NCBI GenBank assembly: GCA_017432385.1
Contig: JAFRJH010000211.1
Coordinates: 1 to 32,670 of the forward strand
Direction of reading: 5' to 3'
Length of the DNA: 32,670 nucleotides
Source of the DNA: Kiritimatiellia bacterium
Lineage (GTDB): Bacteria; Verrucomicrobiota; Kiritimatiellia; RFP12; UBA1067
The position numbers and the translations under genes are program-made. The notes under the pieces were generated by a model, which was not told the origin of the DNA, searched no databases, and saw nothing but the letters and a program-made list of their open reading frames with translations. Below, one piece after another: positions 1-11,300 of the stretch. Numbering within the stretch: the stretch's first letter is position 1; the number at the start of each line of letters is the position of its first letter.

Positions 1-2661
<2,661 letters not shown>

Positions 2662-2711
2662 CTGGCCTTCGGGGAATCCGCGGCCGCCGCCGAATCAGAA
2701 GGAGAACGCAC

Positions 2712-3494
2712 ATGGACATCGGTTTTTTCGGAGCAGGGAAGATGGCGGAGGGGATTCTCTCCGCGATAGCGGACAGGAAGGGCGTGATCATGGCCGAGAA
2801 GGTCGAGTCGCGCGCCGTGGAGCTCGCGAAGCGATACGGCGTCGTGACGACCGACGACGTGAAGACGGTGGCCGCGACCGCGAAGCTCATATTCCTCGCC
2901 GTGCGTCCGCAGGACGTGGACGCCGTCGCCGCGGAGGTTAGGCCTCTCCTCGGCGCGCGGCAGACCCTTGTCTCGATCGTCGCCGGCAAGACGCTCGCGA
3001 AGCTCAGGAAGGCCTTCGGCGCGAAGGTCAACCTCATCCGCGTCATGCCCAACCTCGCGCTGCGCTCCAAGGCCGGGATGTGCGCGATCTGCGCTGCCCC
3101 GAAGACTCCGGCCAGGGACGTCAAGGCCGTGGAGCGCATCCTCGGCGGTGCGGGCGCCACGGTCGTTCTCGGGGAGAAGGACTTCGACGCGGTGACCGCG
3201 CTGTCCGGATCGGGTCCCGCCTACTTCGCCTACATGGAGCAGGCGATGGCCGAGGGCGGCGTCGCGCTGGGGCTGAAGCCGGCGGTGGCGCGGCTTCTCG
3301 CCGAGCAGACGATGTACGGCACGGCGAAGTTCCTGCGGGAGAGCGGGATGGACCTCGGCGAGTTCATCGCCGGAGTCTGCACGAAGGGCGGCACGACCGC
3401 CGCTGGCATGGAGAGCCTTTCGAACCCGCAGTTCAAGAAGATCGTCGCGGCGACGTTGAAGGGGGCCGCGCGGCGCTCGAAAGAGCTGGCCTGA
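2712..3494 (+). CDS. proC: Pyrroline-5-carboxylate reductase
   Basis: Cytoplasmic enzyme of the last step of proline synthesis, reducing 1-pyrroline-5-carboxylate with NAD(P)H. The product is 260 residues, normal for ProC. An N-terminal Rossmann motif GFFGAGKMAEG starts near residue 4. The conserved VRPQD and RVMPN segments follow, and the C-terminal signature ALSGSGPAYFAYMEQAMAEG lies around residues 160-179. The start is fixed by AAGGAG at 2699-2704, seven bases before the ATG. It lies 50 bp after leuS and 14 bp before the nadD-like gene, so co-transcription is likely. Confidence 0.95.
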   Translation: MDIGFFGAGKMAEGILSAIADRKGVIMAEKVESRAVELAKRYGVVTTDDVKTVAATAKLIFLAVRPQDVDAVAAEVRPLLGARQTLVSIVAGKTLAKLRKAFGAKVNLIRVMPNLALRSKAGMCAICAAPKTPARDVKAVERILGGAGATVVLGEKDFDAVTALSGSGPAYFAYMEQAMAEGGVALGLKPAVARLLAEQTMYGTAKFLRESGMDLGEFIAGVCTKGGTTAAGMESLSNPQFKKIVAATLKGAARRSKELA

Positions 3495-3508
3495 GCGGAG
3501 GCGGTTCC

Positions 3509-4144
3509 ATGCGCGTCGGCATATACGGCGGAAGCTTCAATCCCGTCCACCTCGGGCATGTCGGCATCGCGAGGCGGGCGATTGGGGATCTCGGACTCGA
3601 CAGGCTCGTCGTCGTGCCGGCGAACGCGAGTCCGTTCAAGGCCGGCGAGGCCGCCTCGCCGCTCTGGAACCGACTTGAACTTGTCCGCGCCGCGTTCGCG
3701 GGACTGGACAGGGTCGTGGTCGACGACCGCGAGATGCGCCGCGGCGGCGTCTCGTACACGATTGACACGGTGAGGGAGCTTGTCTCCGAGAATCCCCCCG
3801 GGACGGAGTTTTTCTTCATCACCGGCGAGGACTGCGTCGCGGACCTTCCCAAGTGGAGGAGCTACGACGAACTCTCCAGGCTCGTGACGTTCAAGGCGTA
3901 TCCGCGCACCAGGGAGTCCTCTACGGAGATACGGCGTCTCTTCGGGGATAACCGCGTCACGCTCAATCCCGACGCGCGGATCGTCGCGACGGTGAGGGCC
4001 GGCGTCGTCAGGAAGAACGGGTACTGCCCCTGCCGGATTCCGAAGCTTCCGGAGTTCTTCTGCCCCTGCGACGAGTTCAAGGCGCAGCTCGCGGACCCGG
4101 AATTCCACGGGCTATGCCATTGCCGCCTCTACCTCAAGCCATGA
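3509..4144 (+). CDS. nadD: NadD-like nucleotidyltransferase with ferredoxin-thioredoxin-reductase-like tail
   Basis: The N-terminal part (residues 1-132) is a nicotinate-mononucleotide adenylyltransferase fold: GGSFNPVHLGH at 7-17, the PANASPFK substrate loop at 37-44 and FFFITGEDCVADLPKW at 101-116. This family makes deamido-NAD in NAD synthesis. The usual 40 or so residues between the FKAYPR strand and the SSTEIR motif are absent: residues 128-142 read FKAYPRTRESSTEIR. From residue 169 the protein becomes NGYCPCR...FFCPCDEF...GLCHCRLYLK, a three-pair CxC pattern matching the catalytic chain of ferredoxin-thioredoxin reductase, which binds a 4Fe-4S cluster. The fusion is read directly; whether the shortened NadD part is active is unknown. 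Its stop overlaps the next gene's ATG (ATGA at 4141-4144). Confidence 0.82.
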   Translation: MRVGIYGGSFNPVHLGHVGIARRAIGDLGLDRLVVVPANASPFKAGEAASPLWNRLELVRAAFAGLDRVVVDDREMRRGGVSYTIDTVRELVSENPPGTEFFFITGEDCVADLPKWRSYDELSRLVTFKAYPRTRESSTEIRRLFGDNRVTLNPDARIVATVRAGVVRKNGYCPCRIPKLPEFFCPCDEFKAQLADPEFHGLCHCRLYLKP

Positions 4145-5475
4145 AGGGGAACGCGTCAGGCGGCGGATGCGGCGGAGTGCCCGATGAGGTGAAGTCCACC
4201 AGCGTCGTCACGATCGGCGGCATGGCCGTCAACATCGTTCTCGCGGCGCTGAAGACCGCAGTCGGCCTGATCGCGGGGTCCCAGGCGCTTGTCGCGGACG
4301 CCGTCCACTCTCTCTCCGACCTCGTGACCGACCTCGCCGTGCTTGTCGGCGTCAGGTACTGGACTGCGCCGGCCGACGCCGGGCATCCATACGGACACGG
4401 CAAGATACAGGCGCTGGTGACGCTCTCGATCGGGCTTGCGCTCGCTGGAGTGTCGTTCGGGATCGCGCGCTCCTCGTCGCTGGACTTCCTCGCGGCGATC
4501 CGTGGCGAGGCGCTGCCCGTCCCGAGGTCCTTCGCATTCTGGATCGCGGTGGCGTCCGTTGTCTCGAAAGAGGCCGTCTACCGGTGGACCCGCGCCGTCG
4601 CGCTGCGTCTCCGCTCCCCCGCGCTGGAGGCGAACGCCTGGCATCACCGCAGCGACGCCATAAGCTCGATTCCCGTCGCGATCGCGCTTGCGCTGTCGTA
4701 CTTCGCGCCGTCGCTCGCGTGGGCCGACCCGGCGGGCGCGCTCGTCGTCGCCGTCTTCATCTTCAACACCGCGTGGGGAATCGTGAAGCCCGCCCTCCAG
4801 GAGCTCACCGACGCCGAGATGTCCGGCAAGTCGGCCGAGGTGGCGAAGGTCGCGCTTGGAGTGGCCGGCGTGTCGAGCTGCCACAACGTCCGCACCCGGC
4901 GCTACGGCGGTGCGTTCCAGTCGGATCTCCACGTGCGGGTCTCCCGCGCGCTCACGGTCGGCGAGGGGCATGCGCTTGGGCACGAGGTGCGCGACGCCGT
5001 GCGCGCGGCCGGAATAGGCGTCACCGACGCGGTGGTGCACGTCGAGCCGCAGGACGTCCGCGTCGTCCTTTCCCTCGGTTCCAACGTCGAGCCGCGCAGG
5101 GAATACCTCGCAAAGGCCCTGGACGCCGTCTCTCGCTTCCCGTCCACGCACCTCGTCGCGTCCAGCGGGATCGAGGAGACGGAGCCGGTCGACGTACCCG
5201 AGGAGTTCCGCGGACTAAAGTTCCTGAACCAGATCGTCATTGTCGAGACGGCGCTGGATCCGCACGACTTCTCCGCGCGGATGCACCGCGTGGAGGACGA
5301 TCTGGGCCGCGTGCGCACCGTGAAGAACGGCCCCCGGACGATCGACATCGACATGATCGACTACGGTGGGCTCGTCCTCGACACGCCGGACCTCGTCCTT
5401 CCGCATCCGCGCGCCGGGGAACGCGACTTCGTCATGCGCCCGTGGAAGGAGCTCGAATCGGCGTCGGGGCGGTGA
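4141..5475 (+). CDS. Fusion: cation diffusion facilitator transporter + HPPK (FolK)
   Basis: One uninterrupted frame joins two unrelated families. Residues about 20-300 are a CDF-type divalent metal/proton antiporter of the inner membrane. They contain ADAVHSLSDL (52-61), GHPYGHGK (81-88) and WHHRSD (167-172), which supply the metal-binding His/Asp residues, plus a cytoplasmic C-terminal domain. Residues about 307-444 are 6-hydroxymethyl-7,8-dihydropterin pyrophosphokinase of folate synthesis, with SLGSN (311-315), the signature GPRTIDIDMI (397-406) and LPHPRAGERDFV (420-431). The kinase would sit on the cytoplasmic side. The start at 4141 is chosen for its ATGA overlap with the upstream gene; an in-frame ATG at 4114 would add nine residues. 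The junction at VHVEPQDVRVVLSLGSN shows no linker. Confidence 0.88.
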   Translation: MKGNASGGGCGGVPDEVKSTSVVTIGGMAVNIVLAALKTAVGLIAGSQALVADAVHSLSDLVTDLAVLVGVRYWTAPADAGHPYGHGKIQALVTLSIGLALAGVSFGIARSSSLDFLAAIRGEALPVPRSFAFWIAVASVVSKEAVYRWTRAVALRLRSPALEANAWHHRSDAISSIPVAIALALSYFAPSLAWADPAGALVVAVFIFNTAWGIVKPALQELTDAEMSGKSAEVAKVALGVAGVSSCHNVRTRRYGGAFQSDLHVRVSRALTVGEGHALGHEVRDAVRAAGIGVTDAVVHVEPQDVRVVLSLGSNVEPRREYLAKALDAVSRFPSTHLVASSGIEETEPVDVPEEFRGLKFLNQIVIVETALDPHDFSARMHRVEDDLGRVRTVKNGPRTIDIDMIDYGGLVLDTPDLVLPHPRAGERDFVMRPWKELESASGR

Positions 5476-5513
5476 AGACCGCCGGTGGGCCTTCTACTTC
5501 CTTCTCGCCGCTC

Positions 5514-5543
5514 TTGCTTTCCGGGGGCCAAATTTGGTAAAAT
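5514..5543 (+). promoter_or_regulatory. Sigma-70-type promoter of the nusA-infB operon
   Basis: The -35-like TTGCTT (5514-5519) is followed by an 18-bp spacer and -10 TAAAAT (5538-5543), in an AT-rich dip between the CDF/HPPK gene and nusA. It implies a leader of about 70 bases. Read by eye. Confidence 0.55.
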
Positions 5544-5619
5544 ATACGCGTTTTTCGGCGATCCGGGAGGGTCGAACCGGGGGACGTGTTTTGATTTTTG
5601 ACAGGAAGGAGCGAGAAGG

Positions 5620-6912
5620 ATGGCGATGAACAACCAGCTGCTGGCTGTTGTCCAGCAAATAGAGAGCGAGCGCGGCGTCAACCGCGAAATCGTCCTTACG
5701 GCTATCGAGCAGGCCATTGAACAGGCCGCGAAGAAGAACCGCGACGTGACGAACGACCTGCGCGTCTCCATCGACAGGAAGGACCTCTCGCTCCACGTGT
5801 ACGACACGCTGGTCTGTTCCGACGAGGACACCGGCCCCGGTTTCATCCCGCTTGCGCGGGCCGTACGCTACAACCACGGCAATCCGGTCAAGGAGGGCGA
5901 CACGATCGAGGTCGAGATGCCCGCGTCGCGCCTTGGGCGCATCGCCGCGCAGACGTCGCGCCAGATGATCATGACGAAGATACGCGAGGCGGAGCGCTCC
6001 AATACGTTCTCCGAGTACCGCGACCGCGTCGGCGACATCGTGAGCGGCACGGTTTCGGCCATATCCCACCGCGACATGTACGTGACGGTCGGCAAGACCG
6101 AAATGGTGCTGCCCGGCAAGGAGCGCATACCGACGGAGGACTTCCAGGTCGGCGACCCGATCCGCGCCATAATCCTCCGGGTCGACAATCCCGACAAGGA
6201 CGGCGGTGGACGCTCCCCGAGCGTCACCCTCTCGCGTGCCAGCGGCAAGTTCGTCGAAGCGCTCTTCAGGCTCGAGGTGAGCGAAATCGCCGACGGCGTC
6301 GTCGAGATCATGGGCGTGAGCCGCGATCCCGGCTACAGGGCCAAGCTCGCCGTCAGGACCTCCAACGAGAACGTCGATCCCGTCGGCGCCTGCGTCGGCC
6401 AGCGCGGCAGCCGCGTGAGGGCGATCGTGAGCGAGCTCCACGGCGAGAAGATCGACATCGTGAGGTGGAACGAGGACATCCGCCAGTACGTCGCCCAGGC
6501 GCTCGCGCCGGCGAAGCTCGAGTCCATCGAGGTCGATCCGGTGCTGCCGAACACGGTGCACGTCGTGGCGGCGGCCGACCAGTATTCGCTCGCGATAGGC
6601 AAGCGCGGGCAGAACGTGCGCCTCACGACGAAGCTCACGGGGTGGCACGTGGAGATCAGAAAGTCCATGGCGACGGCGAGCTTCGAGGATCAGAAGGCCG
6701 AGGCGATCAAGGAACTCGCGGACACTTTCTCCGTGTCGACGGCCGTCGCCACGCAGATGGCGGACGCCGGCTATCTGTCGATCGACGGCATCGTCGAGGA
6801 GGACGAGGCCAGCTTTATCGCCGCGACCGGGCTCGACGAGGTCACGGCCAAGGGAATCTATGCGGCCGCGAAGGCCGTGGCGGAACTGACGAACGGAGCT
6901 GACGCTGAATGA
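5620..6912 (+). CDS. nusA: Transcription termination/antitermination factor NusA
   Basis: RNA-polymerase-binding factor acting in pausing, termination and rRNA antitermination. It is 430 residues long. The N-terminal polymerase-binding domain spans about 1-125. An S1 domain follows (GDIVSGTVSAISHRDMYVTVGK, near 137-158, in two parts), then two KH domains (GACVGQRGSRVRAI near 257-270 and LAIGKRGQNVRL near 325-336). A short helix-hairpin-helix region lies at about 345-425. AAGGAG at 5606-5611 sets the ATG at 5620. It heads a nusA-infB-rbfA-truB-ribF order that is widely conserved in bacteria. The usual rimP is not upstream. The stop overlaps infB by ATGA. Confidence 0.96.
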   Translation: MAMNNQLLAVVQQIESERGVNREIVLTAIEQAIEQAAKKNRDVTNDLRVSIDRKDLSLHVYDTLVCSDEDTGPGFIPLARAVRYNHGNPVKEGDTIEVEMPASRLGRIAAQTSRQMIMTKIREAERSNTFSEYRDRVGDIVSGTVSAISHRDMYVTVGKTEMVLPGKERIPTEDFQVGDPIRAIILRVDNPDKDGGGRSPSVTLSRASGKFVEALFRLEVSEIADGVVEIMGVSRDPGYRAKLAVRTSNENVDPVGACVGQRGSRVRAIVSELHGEKIDIVRWNEDIRQYVAQALAPAKLESIEVDPVLPNTVHVVAAADQYSLAIGKRGQNVRLTTKLTGWHVEIRKSMATASFEDQKAEAIKELADTFSVSTAVATQMADAGYLSIDGIVEEDEASFIAATGLDEVTAKGIYAAAKAVAELTNGADAE

Positions 6913-9443
6913 GAGTCTACGAACTAGCTAGAGAGGCCGGGGTCACAAGCTCCGCCGTACTTAAGGCCGCGGAGGGATGCGGCGCCCAGGTCTCCAGTGC
7001 GATAAGCACAATAGACAACTGCGATCTCGCTCCGCTGAGGAACGCCGTCGCGCGGCTTGAGAAGGGCGACCTGGAGTCGGTCCGCGCCGCGAAGCGGGCG
7101 AAGTCGGCCGGGAGGATGCGCGATCGCGCCGCTTCGCAGAAGGACGCGCTCGACCGCCACCTCGCAGCCGCGAGATCCGCCGCGGACAGCGCCCCGGCGC
7201 GTGTCCTGCCTCCGTCGCGCAGGCCTGCCCCCGCAGCCTCGCCCGCTCCAAGGAGCGCCGCGGCTGGTTCCGTCCCGTCGTCCGCCGCCTCGTCCGCGCC
7301 GGCCCCGGTTCCGCCTCCCGCGGCCCCGGCTCCCGCTCCGCAGAAGCCCGCGATCAGGATGGCGCCTGGCGTGAAGCCGAAGGCCCAGCCGATCCGCCCC
7401 GTTGCGGACGTCAAGGTCGGGCTCACGTCGCACGCCGGCTTCAAGCCGCTCGCGCATGCCGCTCCCGTTCCGTCCATCAAGATCACGGTCGCGGCGCAGC
7501 CCAAGGTGCGCCCTCCGAAGGTCGAGGAGTTCGACGACGACGAGCGCGGCAGCCGCAAGTCCAAGAAGGGGCGCGAGGGTCAGAAGTCGTTCGACAAGCG
7601 CGCTCCGCGCGTCGCCCCGGCCGTTCCCCAGCAGGGGAGCCGCATTTCCGTCAACGAGGAGGCGAAGGAGATACCGATTCGCGGCGCTGTGATCGTGAAG
7701 GATCTCGCCGCGAAGCTCAACATCAAGCCCAACCGCCTCATCGCGGACCTCATGGGGCTCAAGGTGCTGGCGTCGATCAACCAGCGCGTAGAGCCCGACG
7801 TCGCGACGAAGGTCGCGGAGAAGTACGGCTTCAAGGTCACGATCGAGCACGCGCGCGACAAGGCCGCCGCGAAGCCGGTCCTCAAGGCGATCGACGCCGA
7901 CGACCTCATACCAGAGGACGCGCCCGAGACGCTGAGGCCCCGTGCCCCGGTCGTCACGTTCCTCGGCCACGTCGACCACGGCAAGACGACGCTCATGGAC
8001 TGGATCCGCAAGGAGCACGTCGCCGCCGGCGAGGCGGGCGGCATCACCCAGCAGATCAGCGCCTACCAGGTCGAGATCGCCGGCAAGAAAATCACCTTCC
8101 TCGACACCCCCGGCCACGCCGCGTTCAGCGCGATGCGCGCCCGCGGCGCCCAGCTCACCGACATCGCGGTCCTCATCATCGCCGCGGACGACGGCATCAT
8201 GCCGCAGACCGAGGAGTGCATAAAGGTCGCGCGGCAGGCAGGCGTCCAGATCATGGTCGCGGTCACCAAGTGCGACAAGCCGACGGCGAACGTCGACCGC
8301 GTCAAGCAGCAGCTCCAGAAGCGCGGCCTCACGCCGGAGGACTGGGGCGGCGACATCATCTGCTGCCCGGTCTCCGGCGTCACGGGGCAGGGCGTGGACG
8401 CACTCCTCGAGAACATCCTCGTGCAGGCCGAGGTCCTCGAGCTCATGGCGAACCCCTCCCGCCGCGCGAACGGCTACGTCATCGAGGCGGAGCTCCAGCA
8501 GGGCCTCGGGCCGTGCGCGACGCTGCTCGTCACGGGCGGCACGCTCAAGGTCGGGGACGCGATCCTCATCGGCGAGCACTTCGGCAAGGTCCGCGCGCTC
8601 ATCGACGACCACGGCCGCCGCATCAAGGAGGCGCCGCCTTCGACGCCCGTCAAGGCGACGGGTCTGTCGGGCGTTCCCGAGGCGGGCGCGGAGTTCCGCG
8701 TCATGCTCGACGAGAAGCGCGCCCGCACGCTCGCCGAGGAGACGGCGCGCGAGCGAAAGGAGCAGGAGCTGTCGACCTCGAAGGCCGCGACGCTCGACGC
8801 TCTCATGAGCCGCATGGCGGCCGAGGGCAGGCGCGAGCTCAACGTCATAGTGAAGAGCGAGAACCAGGGCACGCTCGAGGCCGTGGTCGAGGCGCTCAAC
8901 CAGATCAAGTCCGAGAAGGTGGCGCTGAACGTCATCGGGACCGGAACTGGCAACGTGTCGCTTACGGACGTCAAGTCGGCGGCCGCGGGCAAGGCGATCA
9001 TCGTCGGCTTCGACATCGGCAACGACTCCGGTGTCCAGCAGCAGGCGCGCCACGACGGCGTCAGGATCAGCTCTTTCCGCATCATCTACGAGCTCATCGA
9101 CCATGTCAAGCAGTCCATGCTCGACCTGCTTCCGCCCGAGTACAAGGAGGTCGTCCTCGGCCACGCCGAGATCAAGGCGATCTACGACATCGGCAAGCTC
9201 GGCAGGATCGCCGGCTCGCAGATGCTCGACGGCAAGCTCGTCGCGAAGGAGAAGTACCGCATCCTCCGCGCGAAGTCGCAGATATGGGACGGCAAGGTCC
9301 AGACGCTCCGCCACTTCAAGGACGAGGTCAAGGAGGTCACGGGCCAGCAGGAGTGCGGCGTCTGCTTCGCGAACTACGAGGAGTTCCAGGTCGGCGACGT
9401 CATCGAGTGCTATATGCTCGAGGAGCTGCCGCGCAGCCTGTGA
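6909..9443 (+). CDS. infB: Translation initiation factor IF-2
   Basis: GTPase that places initiator tRNA on the 30S subunit. It is 844 residues long. An IF2-N-like helical motif ([20 protein letters not shown]) opens the protein. A long Ala/Pro-rich, then basic, linker runs to about residue 240, followed by a second IF2-N module ([20 protein letters not shown], near 254-273). The G domain has GHVDHGKT (G1), DTPGH (G3) and TKCDK at the G4 position, where most IF-2 proteins have NKxD. Domains II, III and IV follow to the end, with [17 protein letters not shown] near the C-terminus. The ATG at 6909 overlaps the nusA stop. Confidence 0.97.
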   Translation: MRVYELAREAGVTSSAVLKAAEGCGAQVSSAISTIDNCDLAPLRNAVARLEKGDLESVRAAKRAKSAGRMRDRAASQKDALDRHLAAARSAADSAPARVLPPSRRPAPAASPAPRSAAAGSVPSSAASSAPAPVPPPAAPAPAPQKPAIRMAPGVKPKAQPIRPVADVKVGLTSHAGFKPLAHAAPVPSIKITVAAQPKVRPPKVEEFDDDERGSRKSKKGREGQKSFDKRAPRVAPAVPQQGSRISVNEEAKEIPIRGAVIVKDLAAKLNIKPNRLIADLMGLKVLASINQRVEPDVATKVAEKYGFKVTIEHARDKAAAKPVLKAIDADDLIPEDAPETLRPRAPVVTFLGHVDHGKTTLMDWIRKEHVAAGEAGGITQQISAYQVEIAGKKITFLDTPGHAAFSAMRARGAQLTDIAVLIIAADDGIMPQTEECIKVARQAGVQIMVAVTKCDKPTANVDRVKQQLQKRGLTPEDWGGDIICCPVSGVTGQGVDALLENILVQAEVLELMANPSRRANGYVIEAELQQGLGPCATLLVTGGTLKVGDAILIGEHFGKVRALIDDHGRRIKEAPPSTPVKATGLSGVPEAGAEFRVMLDEKRARTLAEETARERKEQELSTSKAATLDALMSRMAAEGRRELNVIVKSENQGTLEAVVEALNQIKSEKVALNVIGTGTGNVSLTDVKSAAAGKAIIVGFDIGNDSGVQQQARHDGVRISSFRIIYELIDHVKQSMLDLLPPEYKEVVLGHAEIKAIYDIGKLGRIAGSQMLDGKLVAKEKYRILRAKSQIWDGKVQTLRHFKDEVKEVTGQQECGVCFANYEEFQVGDVIECYMLEELPRSL

Positions 9444-9461
9444 CGTACGGAGGGTCGTGAC

Positions 9462-9845
9462 ATGTCCGTAGACAGGCTGGAAAGGGTGAACAGCCTCCTG
9501 AAGCGTGTCATCGCCGAGGCGATGTTCACGGTTATGCAGGGCGACACAGTCGCGCCGGGCCTCATCACGGTGACCGGCGTGCACTGCGGCAAGGACCTCA
9601 GGGACGCCACGGTTTCGGTGTCGGTGTTCGGCGACGACGCGCTGAAGGAGACCGCCCTCCAGCACCTTCGCCACAACGCGAGGCGCTTCCAGGCGGTCGT
9701 CAACCGCGAGGTGCGCCTCAAGTTCACCCCGCGGCTCACCTTCAAGCTGGACCTTTCGCTCGAGAAGGGCGACGAGGTTCTGGCGATTCTCGACAAACTC
9801 CCCCCGATTGCAGATGGCCAACCTGACCCAGCTAAGGATGCTTGA
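9462..9845 (+). CDS. rbfA: Ribosome-binding factor A
   Basis: KH-type protein of 127 residues that assists late 30S maturation and 16S rRNA 5'-end processing. It shows the family's RVNSLLKRVIAEAM helix, the GLITVTGVHCGKDLRDATVSVSVFG strand-turn region (two stretches) and the LKFTPRLTFKLDLSLEKGDEV C-terminal strand. A GGAGGG ribosome-binding site ends six to seven bases before the ATG. Its position between infB and the truB-like gene is the usual one. Confidence 0.92.
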   Translation: MSVDRLERVNSLLKRVIAEAMFTVMQGDTVAPGLITVTGVHCGKDLRDATVSVSVFGDDALKETALQHLRHNARRFQAVVNREVRLKFTPRLTFKLDLSLEKGDEVLAILDKLPPIADGQPDPAKDA

Positions 9846-10479
9846 GGACCTGGACGGGTTCCTGCTCGTCGACAAGCCCGCCGGGATCGCCTTCTCGACG
9901 GTGGTGAAGACGGTCAAGCGCAAGTTCAACCTCGTAAAGGTCGGGCACGGCGGCTCGCTGGAGGCGATGGCGTCCGGTCTGTTCGTGATCCTGGTAAACG
10001 ACGCCAACAAGTTCGTCGCCGACGTGATGGGCGCCGACCGCGCCTACGAGGGCCGTCTCCGCCTCGGCTTCACGACCGACACCGGTGATGTGCACGGGCG
10101 CCCCGTCCCGCCGCCCGCCAGCGTCCCCGACGTATCGGAGTTCAGGGGCGACATCTTCCAGACCGAGCCGCGCTTCTGCTCGGTCCGGAAGGAGGGCTCC
10201 GCCGCCTACGAGGTCGTAGACACCGGCGAGCACAGCCAGTTCCTCGCGCATGTCTACAGGCTTACGCTCGACGGGGCCGACTTCTCGCTCGTCGCCTCCA
10301 AGAACCTGATCGTGCGCGCCCTGGCCAGCGACATGGGCGCGTCGGTCGAGACCCTTCGCCGCACCCGGGTCGGAAAGTTCAGGGTCGAGGACGCCGTTCC
10401 CTTCGACAAGCTGCTCGAGATGGACATACGCGACTTCCCGTCCGTCGTCACCCCTCTCTCAGAGGCGCTTGCCAGATGA
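9838..10479 (+). CDS. truB: TruB-family pseudouridine synthase homolog with altered catalytic residue
   Basis: Homolog of the enzyme that makes pseudouridine 55 in tRNA. It is 213 residues from the chosen start, against about 300 in E. coli, because the C-terminal PUA-like region is missing. The opening DGFLLVDKPAGI (6-17) is typical. The catalytic loop normally reads VGHxGxLDPxAxG; here it is VGHGGSLEAMASG (35-47), so Glu42 stands where the catalytic Asp should be. The Tyr of DRAYEG and the Arg of LIVRALASDMG are retained. The ATG at 9838 (overlapping the rbfA stop by 8 bp) gives the canonical N-terminus; a TTG at 9808 or ATG at 9814 in the same frame would add residues. Catalytic competence is doubtful. 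Confidence 0.85.
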   Translation: MLEDLDGFLLVDKPAGIAFSTVVKTVKRKFNLVKVGHGGSLEAMASGLFVILVNDANKFVADVMGADRAYEGRLRLGFTTDTGDVHGRPVPPPASVPDVSEFRGDIFQTEPRFCSVRKEGSAAYEVVDTGEHSQFLAHVYRLTLDGADFSLVASKNLIVRALASDMGASVETLRRTRVGKFRVEDAVPFDKLLEMDIRDFPSVVTPLSEALAR

Positions 10480-11300
10480 CTCTCGCGGTCGGCTTCTTCG
10501 ACGGGGTGCACCTCGGCCACCAGCGCATCCTCGCCGGGGCCGACGCTGTCCTCACTTTCCGCAACCATCCGCTCTCCCTGCTCGCGCCCGAGCGTGCGCC
10601 GCGCCTGATCATGACGCCCGGGCGGCGCGTCGAGGCAATCCGCGCGTGCGGCGTCCGCGAAGTCTTCGCCGTCGACTTCACCGCCGAGGTGGCCGCGACG
10701 CCGCCGGAGGACTTCATCGAGCGCTTCGCCCCGCGCACCGGCGGCTCCCCGCTTTCCGTCAGGTGCGGGGAGAACTGGCGGTTCGGGCGCGGCGGTTCCG
10801 GCGACGCCGCTTTCCTGCGCGCGCGCGGCGTCCCCGTCGAGGTCGTGCCATACGCCGAGTACCGCGGCGGGCGAATCTCCTCCTCGCGCATCCGCGCCGC
10901 GCTTGAGTCCGGCGCCGTCGAGGACGCCAACGCCATGCTCGGGCGCCCCTTCGAGGTCGAGGGCGAGGTGTTCGTCGGCAAGGGCGAGGGTTCGAAGCTT
11001 GGCTTCCCGACGCTCAATGTCCGCCCGGCGGCGCTTTCGCTCAGGATCCCGCTCGGCGTCTACGCGGTCGAATGCTGCGGGATGAAGGCGGTCGCGAACT
11101 TCGGCGTCGCGCCTACGTTCGGCGCCGACGCCTGGAGGGCCCCTGTCCTGGAGGTGCATTTCGCCGGGACGGACGCCCACGTCGCCGACGGGTCCGTCGT
11201 CGTGCGATTGCTGCGCTTTCTGCGCCCGGAGCGCACTTTCGCCTCCCTGGACGAGCTCAAGGCCCAGATCGCGAAGGACTGCGCGGAGGCGCTGGCATGA
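10476..11300 (+). CDS. ribF: Bifunctional riboflavin kinase / FAD synthetase
   Basis: Cytoplasmic enzyme converting riboflavin to FMN and FAD. It is 274 residues long, slightly short for RibF because the N-terminus begins almost at the FAD-synthetase nucleotide-binding motif GFFDGVHLGHQ (6-16). The SSSRIR motif is near 132-137. The riboflavin-kinase domain has GKGEGSKLGFPTLNV (168-182), GVYAV and the ANFGVAPTF segment. The ATG overlaps the upstream stop by ATGA and the gene's own stop overlaps the next ATG, so translation of the cluster is probably coupled. Confidence 0.93.
   Translation: MTLAVGFFDGVHLGHQRILAGADAVLTFRNHPLSLLAPERAPRLIMTPGRRVEAIRACGVREVFAVDFTAEVAATPPEDFIERFAPRTGGSPLSVRCGENWRFGRGGSGDAAFLRARGVPVEVVPYAEYRGGRISSSRIRAALESGAVEDANAMLGRPFEVEGEVFVGKGEGSKLGFPTLNVRPAALSLRIPLGVYAVECCGMKAVANFGVAPTFGADAWRAPVLEVHFAGTDAHVADGSVVVRLLRFLRPERTFASLDELKAQIAKDCAEALA

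Noticed and set aside
7180-7620. Ala/Pro-rich stretch in infB as an inserted element like those in leuS
   Set aside because: Long Ala/Pro-rich linkers are normal between the N-terminal modules of IF-2, and I found no hairpin unit matching the leuS inserts.
6924-10010. Minus-strand open frame of about 1028 codons opposite infB, rbfA and truB
   Set aside because: The plus strand holds clear infB, rbfA and truB genes. The antisense frame is Arg/Asp/Leu-rich shadow coding caused by high GC at third positions and shows no family motif.
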